A stretch of DNA of 14,679 bases from Spirochaetia bacterium (GTDB taxonomy: Bacteria > Spirochaetota > Spirochaetia > PWKH01). The position numbers and the translations under genes are program-made. The notes below the pieces were generated by a model. The model made no database searches, was not told the DNA's origin, and was given only the letters and a program-made list of their open reading frames with translations. Every line of letters starts with the position of its first letter. Within the stretch, counting starts at the first letter, position 1. The stretch is taken from the NCBI GenBank assembly GCA_021736505.1, contig JAIPFU010000025.1, positions 1-14,679 of the forward strand, given 5' to 3'. Positions 5,984-13,462 of this stretch are shown here, piece by piece.

Positions 5984-6958
5984 ATGAAAACTATTTTGAT
6001 TACCGGGGCCCTGGGTCAGCTTGGGTCGGAAATTGCCATTGAACTGCGGAAACGCTATGGGGGTGAGCATGTTATCCTCACGGACATACGGGAGACGATG
6101 AACCGCGAGCTTGCTGAATCCGGCCCTTTCCACGTCCTGGACTGCCGGGACGGCAGGGCTCTGAATGAACTTGTACAGAAGTACAGAGTTGATACGATAT
6201 ACCATTTAGCCGCCCTCTTGTCGGCCACCGCGGAAAAGGATCCCCAGAAGGCCTGGGACATCAATATGAACGGTCTGATGACCGTGCTGGAGACTGCCCG
6301 CGAAAACGGCTGCTCCCTCTTTACTCCATCTTCCATAGGCTCATTCGGTCCGACGACGCCGAAGGATTATACGCCTCAGGATACTCTGCAGCGGCCTACA
6401 TCTATGTACGGGGTAACAAAGGTTGCTGGGGAGCTGCTTTGTGATTACTATCATCACCGATACGGGGTGGATACCCGAGGCGTCAGGTATCCGGGAATCA
6501 TTTCCAGCCTTACCCCCCCCGGCGGAGGAACCACCGATTATGCAGTGGAAATTTATCATGCCGCCGTTGAATCTCAGCATTATGAGTGCTCCCTGGCGGG
6601 AAATACCTATCTGGATATGATGTATATGCCCGATGCAGTTAAGGCTGCGGTACAGATAATGGAAGCTGATCCCGCAAAGTTAAGACACCGCAATGCCTTC
6701 AATGTTACCGCCATGAGTTTCTGCCCGGAAGAGCAGGCTGCCTACATCAGGAAGTATATTCCGGAATTTGAGATAACCTACCAGATTGATCCGGTTAAGC
6801 AGGCCATTGCAGATTCATGGCCCAATTCACTGGAAGATTATGCAGCGAGGGTTGAATGGGGCTGGAGTCCGGAGTACGATGTGGATGCCATGAGTCGAGA
6901 TATGCTTGAGGTTCTGAGTCGTCAGAAGAGAGAAAAACAGACGGGTGTAAAAAAATAG
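5984..6958 (+). CDS. tdh: L-threonine 3-dehydrogenase, SDR/epimerase-like type
   Basis: Predicted to oxidise L-threonine with NAD+ to 2-amino-3-ketobutyrate in the cytoplasm. The 324-residue protein is an extended short-chain dehydrogenase: nucleotide-binding GALGQLG (8-14), Asp34 at the end of strand 2 for NAD specificity, Ser116/Ser117, and catalytic Tyr142/Lys146 in SMYGVTKVAGE. It resembles a UDP-galactose 4-epimerase. However, the VRYPGIIS segment, GGGTTDYAVEIYH (180-192) and YLDMMYMPDAVKA are typical of the threonine dehydrogenase branch found in some bacteria and in animal mitochondria. The adjacent kbl gene supplies the second step, which settles the function well. The ribosome site AAGGAAGG lies 7 nt before the ATG. 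Confidence 0.92.
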   Translation: MKTILITGALGQLGSEIAIELRKRYGGEHVILTDIRETMNRELAESGPFHVLDCRDGRALNELVQKYRVDTIYHLAALLSATAEKDPQKAWDINMNGLMTVLETARENGCSLFTPSSIGSFGPTTPKDYTPQDTLQRPTSMYGVTKVAGELLCDYYHHRYGVDTRGVRYPGIISSLTPPGGGTTDYAVEIYHAAVESQHYECSLAGNTYLDMMYMPDAVKAAVQIMEADPAKLRHRNAFNVTAMSFCPEEQAAYIRKYIPEFEITYQIDPVKQAIADSWPNSLEDYAARVEWGWSPEYDVDAMSRDMLEVLSRQKREKQTGVKK

Positions 6959-6979
6959 GCAGCGCAAGCACCGTGAAAG

Positions 6980-6993
6980 GGGCTGAGCAGCCC
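6980..6993 (+). other. Short hairpin between tdh and kbl
   Basis: GGGCT-GAGC-AGCCC folds into a 5-bp GC-rich stem with a 4-nt loop within the 73-nt spacer. No T-tract follows, so it is more likely a processing or stability hairpin than a terminator. tdh and kbl are probably co-transcribed, since no clear promoter is visible in the spacer. Confidence 0.4.
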
Positions 6994-7034
6994 TGCTGGA
7001 ACACAAAAATCTGCAGTATCTGAGGAGGCACATG

Positions 7035-8291
7035 ATGTTTGGAAGTATGAAAGAGGAAATTAAAAAAAATCTCGAAGCCCTGAGGGAGCAAGGTCTCTAC
7101 AAAAAAGAGCGGGTGCTAGAGTCCAAACAGGGCAGTAGAATTTATACAGCGGCGGATGAATCTGCAGAAAAGAGTACCCAGGACGAAATCCATCAGGACG
7201 TAAGCCGCCAGGAAGCTGGAACGCAGGAGGTGCTGAATTTCTGCTCAAATAACTATCTTGGTCTGGCGGCGGATCCGGAGGTCATAGAAGCCGCGGGGGA
7301 AAGTATGGAGAAATGGGGCTACGGACTCTCATCCGTGCGCTTCATCTGCGGAACCCAGGAACTCCACAAGGACCTGGAAAAGCGGATCAGCAGCTTCCTC
7401 GGCACGGAGGATGCCCTGCTCTATGCAGCCTGTTTTGATGCCAACGCCGGCGTATTTGAACCGCTCCTCGGTCGGGAAGATGCAATCATTTCCGATGCCC
7501 TGAACCATGCCTCAATAATTGATGGGGTGCGGCTCTGCAAGGCTGAACGATACCGCTATACGCATTCGGATATGCAGGACCTTGAACGCTGCCTTAAGGA
7601 GGCGCAGGGGGCCCGCTACCGCATGATCTGTACCGACGGAGTCTTCTCCATGGATGGAGATATTGCCAGACTGAAGGACATTTGTGATTTGGCTGATGCC
7701 TATGATGCCCTGGTGATGGTGGATGATTCCCACGCCACAGGGTATATCGGTGAAACTGGAAGGGGGACTCCGGAATACTGGGGAGTGCAGGATCGGGTAG
7801 ATATTATTACAACTACCTTCGGGAAAGCCTTGGGAGGAGCCAGCGGCGGATGTACCGCTGGACGCAGGGAAATTATTGAGCTGCTCCGTCAGCGCTCGCG
7901 GCCCTACCTGTTTTCAAATACCCTGGCTCCTGCTGTAGCGGGGGGAAGCCTGAAGGTTCTTGATATCCTGGAGCGGGATAAGTCAAAGAGAAAAACACTT
8001 CTTGAACGTACCGCCTTCTTCAAGCAGGGGATTGAGTCCCTGGGTTTTGATATTGTAAAAGGGGAAACTGCAATTATTCCCATCATGCTCTATGAGGAGA
8101 AACTAGCCGGAACCATGGCTGATCAGCTCCTGGCAAAAGGAATTTATGTCATCGGCTTCTCCTATCCCGTGGTTCCCAAGGGACAGGCGAGAATTCGTGT
8201 TCAGATTTCTGCCGCCCACACGCTGGAGGACGTAAAAAAAGCCTTGGCAGCTTTTGAGGAGATAGGCAGATCCCTAGGAGTTATTTCCTGA
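7035..8291 (+). CDS. kbl: Glycine C-acetyltransferase (2-amino-3-ketobutyrate CoA ligase)
   Basis: A PLP-dependent alpha-oxoamine synthase that cleaves 2-amino-3-ketobutyrate with CoA to glycine and acetyl-CoA, finishing the pathway started by Tdh. Landmarks: [31 protein letters not shown], the DDSHATG cofactor motif (about 230-236) and [14 protein letters not shown] with the Schiff-base lysine (K264). The protein is about 418 residues, compared with roughly 395-400 for usual Kbl. The excess is a polar segment at about residues 38-64 (rich in Glu, Ser, Gln, Asp) before [16 protein letters not shown] gives starts at 7032 or 7035. I chose 7035 because AGGAGG (7023-7028) is then 6 nt away. 8-amino-7-oxononanoate synthase is the closest alternative, but the tdh neighbour argues for Kbl. 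Confidence 0.93.
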   Translation: MFGSMKEEIKKNLEALREQGLYKKERVLESKQGSRIYTAADESAEKSTQDEIHQDVSRQEAGTQEVLNFCSNNYLGLAADPEVIEAAGESMEKWGYGLSSVRFICGTQELHKDLEKRISSFLGTEDALLYAACFDANAGVFEPLLGREDAIISDALNHASIIDGVRLCKAERYRYTHSDMQDLERCLKEAQGARYRMICTDGVFSMDGDIARLKDICDLADAYDALVMVDDSHATGYIGETGRGTPEYWGVQDRVDIITTTFGKALGGASGGCTAGRREIIELLRQRSRPYLFSNTLAPAVAGGSLKVLDILERDKSKRKTLLERTAFFKQGIESLGFDIVKGETAIIPIMLYEEKLAGTMADQLLAKGIYVIGFSYPVVPKGQARIRVQISAAHTLEDVKKALAAFEEIGRSLGVIS

Positions 8292-8330
8292 AATTTCTGA
8301 TGCTTTGCTGATGGGCGGGGACCTGTCTGG

Positions 8331-8370
8331 GATCACAAAAGATTACAAATCTTAAAGGTTTCTAGTGATC
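8331..8370. terminator. Nested inverted repeat between convergent kbl and sbcB
   Basis: AAGATT-ACA-AATCTT (8339-8353) sits inside an outer pair GATCAC (8331-8336) / GTGATC (8365-8370) where the two convergent transcripts meet. The stem is A/T-rich and the T-tract is only four long on the minus strand, so a bidirectional terminator is possible but weak. The outer arm includes the end of sbcB. Confidence 0.3.
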
Positions 8371-9789
8371 ATAGTCCTGCAGGTATGTGCTTTCTACTTT
8401 TTTGGCATATTCCATCAGGTCTTTCATAATCTTTTTTCCCCGAGGATCAATTTCCGGGCTTTGCGCTTTTTCCTGAATCTTACGCTTGAAAAAATCGAAG
8501 TCTACCAATACGTCTCCGGGAGGAAAGAGGATTCGCGTGGCAACTTGGCGGTTCCAGCGCCTCTTCTGTTCTTCATCCAGAGTTTCGGGAAAGTTCCTCG
8601 CAGTCATTCTCCACAGCATTTCAGGCACCCGGGGATCATCAAAATGCATGGTCCGCGATTTTTTCAGTAAGTTCTCCTTCGGCTCCTGATGAAGCTGGTC
8701 AAACCGCTTGCGATCAGCATCAGAAAAGAATCCCCCGGAATAAATTTGGAAATCAGGGTCCTTTACCTCTTCAAAAGACTGACGGCTGTATGCTGTGCGT
8801 ACTTTCATAGGCAGATCATGCCGCTCCCGGAGGCGCTGATAGTGTTTGAGGCACAGCTCCTTATCAACTCCCAGGCGCTCTGCAGCTGTATCGTTCATGG
8901 TAGCTGCGGGGGCGATAAAGGGGCACTTGTTCAAGGCGACCCGGAAAAGCGGGATTTCCTCCAGAAGTCTGCTGGGAGGGATGGATATCAGCTCCTCAGG
9001 ATCGTTGCGCAGGTCAAAGCAGATGAGGGCATTGCTGTTATTCGGATCCACGGTGAGGGGGGAGATCAAGGTGCTGCACCCCTTTTCATCAGTAAAAATT
9101 GAGGATGTATGGACAACGGGTTTCATGCTCTCCAGGTGGAGCTGATTCTTCAGCCGCTGTTTTTTTCGGTTTCTAAAGGTATACACGAAGAGATCCTTCT
9201 GCTTTTTGTAGACAAGTTCGGCCAAGGCTATGGTGGCCTTTACGTCAGCCAGAGCGTCGTGGGCGTCTTCATGGGCAATCCCGTTGGCTTCTGTCAGATG
9301 CTCCAGCCGAAAACTGGGATGCCCCTTTTCATTTTTCGGCCAGGAGATGCCTTCCGGGCGAAGATCGTGTGCCGCCCGGAGCAGATCGATAATATCCCAG
9401 CGACTGTTTCCGTTGCTGTATTCCCGTTTATAGGGGTCGAACAAGTTTCGATAGAGGGAATTGCGGATAAATTCATCATCAAACCGGATATTGTTGTAGC
9501 CCGCGACACAGGTGCCGGGTCTTGAAAACTCTTTCTGAATGGACTGAATAAAATCGTACTCCCTGAGGCCTTTTTCCAGGGTTCGGCTGGGGGTGATTCC
9601 GGTGACCAGACAGGCCAGGGGGTCGGGAAGGTAATCCTCCGGGATCCTGCAGTAGAGGATGACGGGGTCTTCCACCGGTTCAAAGCGGTAATTTGTTCTG
9701 ATGCCTGCGAACTGGGCTATGCGGTCATGCTGCGGATGGGTCCCGAATGTTTCGAGATCATACCAGAAAAGCGTCTGCTGAATATCCAT
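8362..9789 (-). CDS. sbcB: Exodeoxyribonuclease I
   Basis: A 475-residue DEDDh exonuclease expected to degrade single-stranded DNA 3'->5' during recombination and mismatch repair. Catalytic residues are all present: D11 and E13 in FWYDLETFG, D104 in YNNIRFDDEF, and H177 with D182 in HDALADV. Each is exactly four positions earlier than in the E. coli enzyme (D15, E17, D108, H181, D186). The ExoI-specific WPKNEKGHPSFRLEHL segment and a long C-terminal region (SH3-like and helical domains) follow, and total length equals the E. coli protein. The gene starts 12 bp after the agmatinase stop, with no good ribosome site of its own. It is probably read through from the polyamine operon and may depend on translational coupling. 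There is no obvious functional link to polyamine synthesis. Confidence 0.95.
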   Translation of the reverse strand: MDIQQTLFWYDLETFGTHPQHDRIAQFAGIRTNYRFEPVEDPVILYCRIPEDYLPDPLACLVTGITPSRTLEKGLREYDFIQSIQKEFSRPGTCVAGYNNIRFDDEFIRNSLYRNLFDPYKREYSNGNSRWDIIDLLRAAHDLRPEGISWPKNEKGHPSFRLEHLTEANGIAHEDAHDALADVKATIALAELVYKKQKDLFVYTFRNRKKQRLKNQLHLESMKPVVHTSSIFTDEKGCSTLISPLTVDPNNSNALICFDLRNDPEELISIPPSRLLEEIPLFRVALNKCPFIAPAATMNDTAAERLGVDKELCLKHYQRLRERHDLPMKVRTAYSRQSFEEVKDPDFQIYSGGFFSDADRKRFDQLHQEPKENLLKKSRTMHFDDPRVPEMLWRMTARNFPETLDEEQKRRWNRQVATRILFPPGDVLVDFDFFKRKIQEKAQSPEIDPRGKKIMKDLMEYAKKVESTYLQDYDH

Positions 9790-9801
9790 GGGGCTATGAT
9801 A

Positions 9802-10755
9802 TCATATTTCATGGAGCAGAGAAAGTGCCATAATGTGGTGAATGAGTTTTGCGGCGGTATAATTACAGTGATGCAGCCCTTTGACGGGTGCGAGTTCAAC
9901 TACATCCGCCCCGATGATATTTCTTCCCTGAGTCAGGCCTGAGAGCAGCGAGAGGGTATCATGCCAGAATAGTCCTCCCGGCTCAGGAGTCCCCGTTGCC
10001 GGCATGAGGGAGGCATCAAAAGCATCCAGATCAAAGCTGATAAAGATCTTTTCAGGAAAGTGATCCGGCAGTTTGAGTTTTGAAAGGTCCATACCGTTTC
10101 TGATGTGGGTATGAATTTCTGAGGCATCCAGATGGGGTATGCGGTATTTTCTGCGGACGAGAAGTTCTTCCGGTGCATAGTTTCGCACCCCGACCTGGAA
10201 CAGAGGGATTCCCCGCTCCACCGCTCGCTGCATGACGCTGGCGTGGCTCCATCGACTCCCTTCGTAGCTGTCCCGGAGATCGCAGTGAGCATCAAATTGG
10301 AGAATTCCGACTGCATGATCAGAGTACTGCTGCCCTGTTCCCTGTCTGCCGAATGTGCTGCCGGAGCTGGTAAACGGCTGCGAAAGTTCTGCTAGTGCCT
10401 GGATGACGCCGTTGCTTATGCTGTGCTCTCCGCCGATGAAAATGGGAAAAGATTTCTGATCCAGGGATGTATTGAAAAGATCCTGGATAATCTTGAAGAG
10501 ATCTTCTGCCCTCTCTTTGCCGATATCCAGGGGTCCGGCGGTGTAAATTCCCCGGTCACCGGGGATGCCCAAGCCTTCCACGTATATTTCAAGCTGCTGT
10601 GAAGCTTCCAGTACCGCAGCAGGCCCGGCTGCAGTCCCTCCGCCGTAGGAAACGGTGGCTTCAAAAGGGACGGGGAAGATATGGAAATGGGCATCTCGCC
10701 GCGGGGCGGGGGTAAATTCAGAACCGAGAAAGTGCATGCGAGACGAATTATTCAC
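9802..10755 (-). CDS. speB: Agmatinase (ureohydrolase family)
   Basis: Predicted to hydrolyse agmatine to putrescine and urea. The 317-residue protein keeps all binuclear-manganese ligands: GGEHS (H111), FDAHCDLR (D155, H157, D159) and SFDLDAFD (D242, D244). YGGGTAAGPAAVLEAS near residues 37-52 is the usual N-terminal block. A Ser/Gly/Gln-rich stretch at about 127-147, just before the DAHxD strand, is longer than in typical agmatinases. The start is a GTG at 10755, decided by AAGGAG 6 nt upstream; the internal ATG at codon 7 lacks such a site. Arginase or guanidinobutyrase are alternatives on sequence alone. The co-directional arginine decarboxylase and carboxyspermidine genes upstream favour agmatinase. 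nspC ends 44 bp upstream. Confidence 0.9.
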   Translation of the reverse strand: MNNSSRMHFLGSEFTPAPRRDAHFHIFPVPFEATVSYGGGTAAGPAAVLEASQQLEIYVEGLGIPGDRGIYTAGPLDIGKERAEDLFKIIQDLFNTSLDQKSFPIFIGGEHSISNGVIQALAELSQPFTSSGSTFGRQGTGQQYSDHAVGILQFDAHCDLRDSYEGSRWSHASVMQRAVERGIPLFQVGVRNYAPEELLVRRKYRIPHLDASEIHTHIRNGMDLSKLKLPDHFPEKIFISFDLDAFDASLMPATGTPEPGGLFWHDTLSLLSGLTQGRNIIGADVVELAPVKGLHHCNYTAAKLIHHIMALSLLHEI

Positions 10756-10799
10756 CTGCTTCTCCTTTTTTTCCTTTTTTCATTAAGCCTGTATCAGCT

Positions 10800-11975
10800 T
10801 TATGACAGCCGCTGCTTGTAATCTTCGTACCCGAAGCTGCGTATTATTTCATATGTACCGTTGGATCGCCAAATGCCGATATCCGGCAGTCCGATGCCGT
10901 TGAACATAGTAGTTTTCACCATGGTATAGTGCATCATATCTTCAAAAATTATTCGGTCTCCCGGAGAAGGCGCTTCATTAAACCGGTAAGGGCCGGTAAA
11001 ATCCCCGGCAAGACAGGATGAACCTCCTAGGCGATAAGGTCCGCATGATCCCTTCTGTACATCGCTGTTAGAACTGATAATTTCTCCGTTCCGGATTCGA
11101 GGAGTATAGGGCATTTCCAAGCAGTCCGGCATATGGGCGGCGAAGGATGTATCCAGCATGGCAATGCGGTATGATCCGCTGCGGATGATATCAAGAATGG
11201 TGGATACAAGAACGCCGGTTTCCCAGACAAAGGCTGCGCCGGGCTCCAGAATCAGTGATATATGGGGATACTTTTCATGAAATTCCTGCAGTCCTCGGAT
11301 AAGGATATCCCAATGGTATCCTTTCTGTGTTACCAGATGCCCCCCACCTAGGTTGAGCCAGGAAATCTGCGGGAAATAGCGGCCATAGAGTTTTTCAATG
11401 GAATGGAGTGTTCCGATGGTCTCCTCCGCGCCGCTCTCGCAGAGATTGTGTACGTGAAAGCCCTCTATTCCTTCAGGAAGCCTGCTTCCATGCAGTTGGG
11501 GATCCTCGGAGAGTTCCGATGCTGAAACCCCCAGGCGTGAACCGGGAATGCAGGGATTGTAGAGATCGTTCTCCACAGCTGAATACTCAGGATTAAGCCT
11601 GAGTCCTGGAGAAGCTCCGCGCAGCCGATGCTTGAAGTGCTCATATTGGGATAGGGAGTTAAAGCTGATATGCCTGCAGGTCTCTGCAAATGCATCGAAT
11701 TCATCATCCCGGTAGACCGGGGCGTAGGCATGAACATTGCCGGGAAAGTACTCTCCCGCCAGTCGGCATTCATTCAGGGAACTTACCGCTGCGCCACACG
11801 CCGTGGCGGAGATTTTCGGAAACTGAGAAAACATAGCAAAACCCTTCAGGGCAATGAGAAAACTGCAGGGAGCTTCTTTCTGGATCCCGTCAATGACAGC
11901 TAGGTTCTCTTCCAGCCGTGTCTCCTCCAGTACGAAGGCCGGTGTACGCTGCAGCTTATAGAGGGAATCGAGCAT
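10800..11975 (-). CDS. nspC: Carboxynorspermidine/carboxyspermidine decarboxylase
   Basis: A PLP enzyme of the alanine-racemase fold (group IV decarboxylases) that converts carboxyspermidine to spermidine, or carboxynorspermidine to norspermidine. Landmarks in order: TPAFVLEE near the start, the Schiff-base lysine in IALKGF (K44 from this start), FHVHNLCES, LNLGGGH, ILEPGAAFVWETG, the distinctive DTSFAAHMPDCLEMPYTP, GGSSCLAGD with the active-site cysteine, and EDMMHYTMVKTTMFNG. These are typical NspC signatures. The reading frame is open to a GTG at 12023 that overlaps the upstream gene, and there is an ATG at 12005. I prefer ATG 11975 because AAAGGGA lies just upstream and family proteins begin about ten residues before TPAF. 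With the upstream dehydrogenase it forms the aspartate-semialdehyde route to spermidine. Confidence 0.93.
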   Translation of the reverse strand: MLDSLYKLQRTPAFVLEETRLEENLAVIDGIQKEAPCSFLIALKGFAMFSQFPKISATACGAAVSSLNECRLAGEYFPGNVHAYAPVYRDDEFDAFAETCRHISFNSLSQYEHFKHRLRGASPGLRLNPEYSAVENDLYNPCIPGSRLGVSASELSEDPQLHGSRLPEGIEGFHVHNLCESGAEETIGTLHSIEKLYGRYFPQISWLNLGGGHLVTQKGYHWDILIRGLQEFHEKYPHISLILEPGAAFVWETGVLVSTILDIIRSGSYRIAMLDTSFAAHMPDCLEMPYTPRIRNGEIISSNSDVQKGSCGPYRLGGSSCLAGDFTGPYRFNEAPSPGDRIIFEDMMHYTMVKTTMFNGIGLPDIGIWRSNGTYEIIRSFGYEDYKQRLS

Positions 11976-12016
11976 GTACTTCCCTTTGGGATTGTCTTCT
12001 TTCATAGTAATTTCTT

Positions 12017-13309
12017 TCAGCACTTTTGGGTTTCTGTCTCTGTTTCTTGTGAATTTTTTCCATTGTCCCCTTCGGTATCATCAAATGCAAGGCTTGTATC
12101 CAGGAGGATCTCCCAGGGGAGCCCTAAATCAGGGATGGCTTTCATGAAAGGATCAGGATCCATCTCTTCGACATTGAAGACGCCGGGTTTCATCCAGATT
12201 TCTTCGGCCAGCAGTCTTCCGGCCAGGGCGGCGGGGACTCCGGTGGTATAGGAGACCGCCTGGGCTCCAGCATCGGCGTAGGCATCCTGGTGCCTGCAGT
12301 TGTTGAATAGATAGCAGTTCCTTGGCGCGCCATCCTTAACTCCCTGTATTTGACAGCCGATGGAGGTTTCTCCCTGGTAGTCATGACCGAGGGAGGAGGG
12401 CTCCGGCAGCACGGCTTTGAGGAATTGGAGCGGCTGAATCTGCATGCCCTGGAACTCCACCGGCTGAATGCTGGTCATTCCGACGTTCTGGAGAACCTGC
12501 AGATGGGTGATGTATTCCTGTGAGAAGGTCATCCAGAAACGCGCCCTTTTGAGGGATGGGAAGTTTTTTGTCAGTGATTCGAGTTCTTCATGGTAGAGAA
12601 GATATGATTCCCTGGGCCCGATTTTCGGATAATCAACAGGCTGATGAATCTCCAGCGGCTCTGTCTCAATCCACCTGCCGTCCTGCCAGTAGCGTCCGGC
12701 CTGGGTGATCTCCCGAATGTTAATCTCTGGATTGAAGTTTGTGGCAAAACTCTTTCCGTGATCTCCTGCATTGCAGTCAACAATATCAAGAGACTGGATT
12801 TCGTCAAAATAGTGCTTCGCTGCATATGCTGTAAATATACCGGTAACCCCGGGATCAAAACCGCAGCCCAGAAGTGCCATAATACCGCGGTCCGTGAATG
12901 CATCCCGGTATGCCCACTGCCAGGAATATTCAAATTTAGCCTGATCCTTAGGTTCGTAATTGGCCGTATCAATATAGTGAACCCTGGTTTCCAGGCAGGC
13001 ATCCATTATGCTCAGATCCTGGTAGGGGAGAGCGGCGTTGATAAGAATATCCGGCTCTGTTTTGCGGATGAGCGAGACCACCTCATCTGCATGGTCAGCA
13101 TCCACTTGGGCGGTGGAGACCTTTACCGGTCCTGATTCCGCAGCGATGGTGTCACATTTAGATACTGTTCTGCTGGCTAAAATAATTTCCTCGTAGATGT
13201 CATCCATGCGTGCAGATTTTTTACAGATTACGGAACCGACTCCGCCTGCACCGATAATCATTAAGCGTCTCTTTTTCCTGCTGGTATTCTTAGATATCCC
13301 TGAATTCAT
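12017..13309 (-). CDS. Carboxynorspermidine/carboxyspermidine dehydrogenase (saccharopine dehydrogenase family)
   Basis: Predicted to condense putrescine (or diaminopropane) with L-aspartate semialdehyde using NADPH, forming carboxyspermidine (or carboxynorspermidine). The 430-residue protein has a Rossmann motif LMIIGAGGVGSV (16-27), then ILASRT, NAALPYQDLSIMDACLE, VHYIDTANYEP and LLGCGFDPGVTGIF. These are typical of the Lys1-like dehydrogenases called CASDH. True saccharopine dehydrogenase is the main alternative. The immediately downstream nspC, overlapping at the extended GTG start, and the flanking speA and speB make the polyamine role far more likely. The start at 13309 has a strong AAGGTGAT ribosome site. 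The last about 20 residues (DDTEGDNGKNSQETETETQ) form a hydrophilic tail with no evident fold. Confidence 0.92.
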   Translation of the reverse strand: MNSGISKNTSRKKRRLMIIGAGGVGSVICKKSARMDDIYEEIILASRTVSKCDTIAAESGPVKVSTAQVDADHADEVVSLIRKTEPDILINAALPYQDLSIMDACLETRVHYIDTANYEPKDQAKFEYSWQWAYRDAFTDRGIMALLGCGFDPGVTGIFTAYAAKHYFDEIQSLDIVDCNAGDHGKSFATNFNPEINIREITQAGRYWQDGRWIETEPLEIHQPVDYPKIGPRESYLLYHEELESLTKNFPSLKRARFWMTFSQEYITHLQVLQNVGMTSIQPVEFQGMQIQPLQFLKAVLPEPSSLGHDYQGETSIGCQIQGVKDGAPRNCYLFNNCRHQDAYADAGAQAVSYTTGVPAALAGRLLAEEIWMKPGVFNVEEMDPDPFMKAIPDLGLPWEILLDTSLAFDDTEGDNGKNSQETETETQKC

Positions 13310-13350
13310 ATCATCACCTTCTCTTGTAATTTTTTTGCGTTTCCTGCTTA

Positions 13351-13378
13351 TGCATCGGTGTAGATGCAGCTAAGCATC
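13351..13378. repeat. GCATC/GATGC hairpin cluster
   Basis: TGCATC (13351-13356) pairs with GATGCA (13363-13368) across a 6-nt loop. The same GATGC (13363-13367) can alternatively pair with GCATC at 13374-13378. The mutually exclusive stems lie between speA and the dehydrogenase gene, 40-60 nt upstream of its start codon. No terminator-like T-run follows the stem on the minus strand. Confidence 0.5.
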
Positions 13379-13458
13379 TGAAGCTGCCCAAAATCCAGCA
13401 CGTGAGCATCAGCCTGCAGTTCCCAAAATCCACAGCGTGAGCATCAGCCTGAAAATCC
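13373..13458. repeat. Imperfect ~35-bp tandem repeats in the speA-dehydrogenase spacer
   Basis: Two 30-bp segments (13387-13416 and 13422-13451) differ only in a four-base patch. Each starts CCCAAAATCCA and ends GTGAGCATCAGCCTG. The period is 35 bp. A third degenerate unit begins near 13373 (AGCATCTGAAGCTGCCCAAA) and a truncated copy (AAAATCC) ends near 13458. The array fills most of the 153-bp gap inside the otherwise tight polyamine cluster. No open frame or recognised RNA is evident in it. Confidence 0.8.
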
Positions 13459-13462
13459 TGTA

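Noticed and set aside
5984..6958. UDP-glucose 4-epimerase
   Set aside because: Sequence motifs of the threonine dehydrogenase branch and the adjacent kbl gene argue against sugar epimerase activity.
8689..9525. Plus-strand frames of about 137 residues opposite sbcB
   Set aside because: They lie antisense to a fully conserved exonuclease I frame and show no motifs.
12571..13135. Long open frames overlapping the carboxyspermidine dehydrogenase on both strands
   Set aside because: The dehydrogenase frame has clear family motifs and a strong ribosome site; the others are shadows without recognisable domains.
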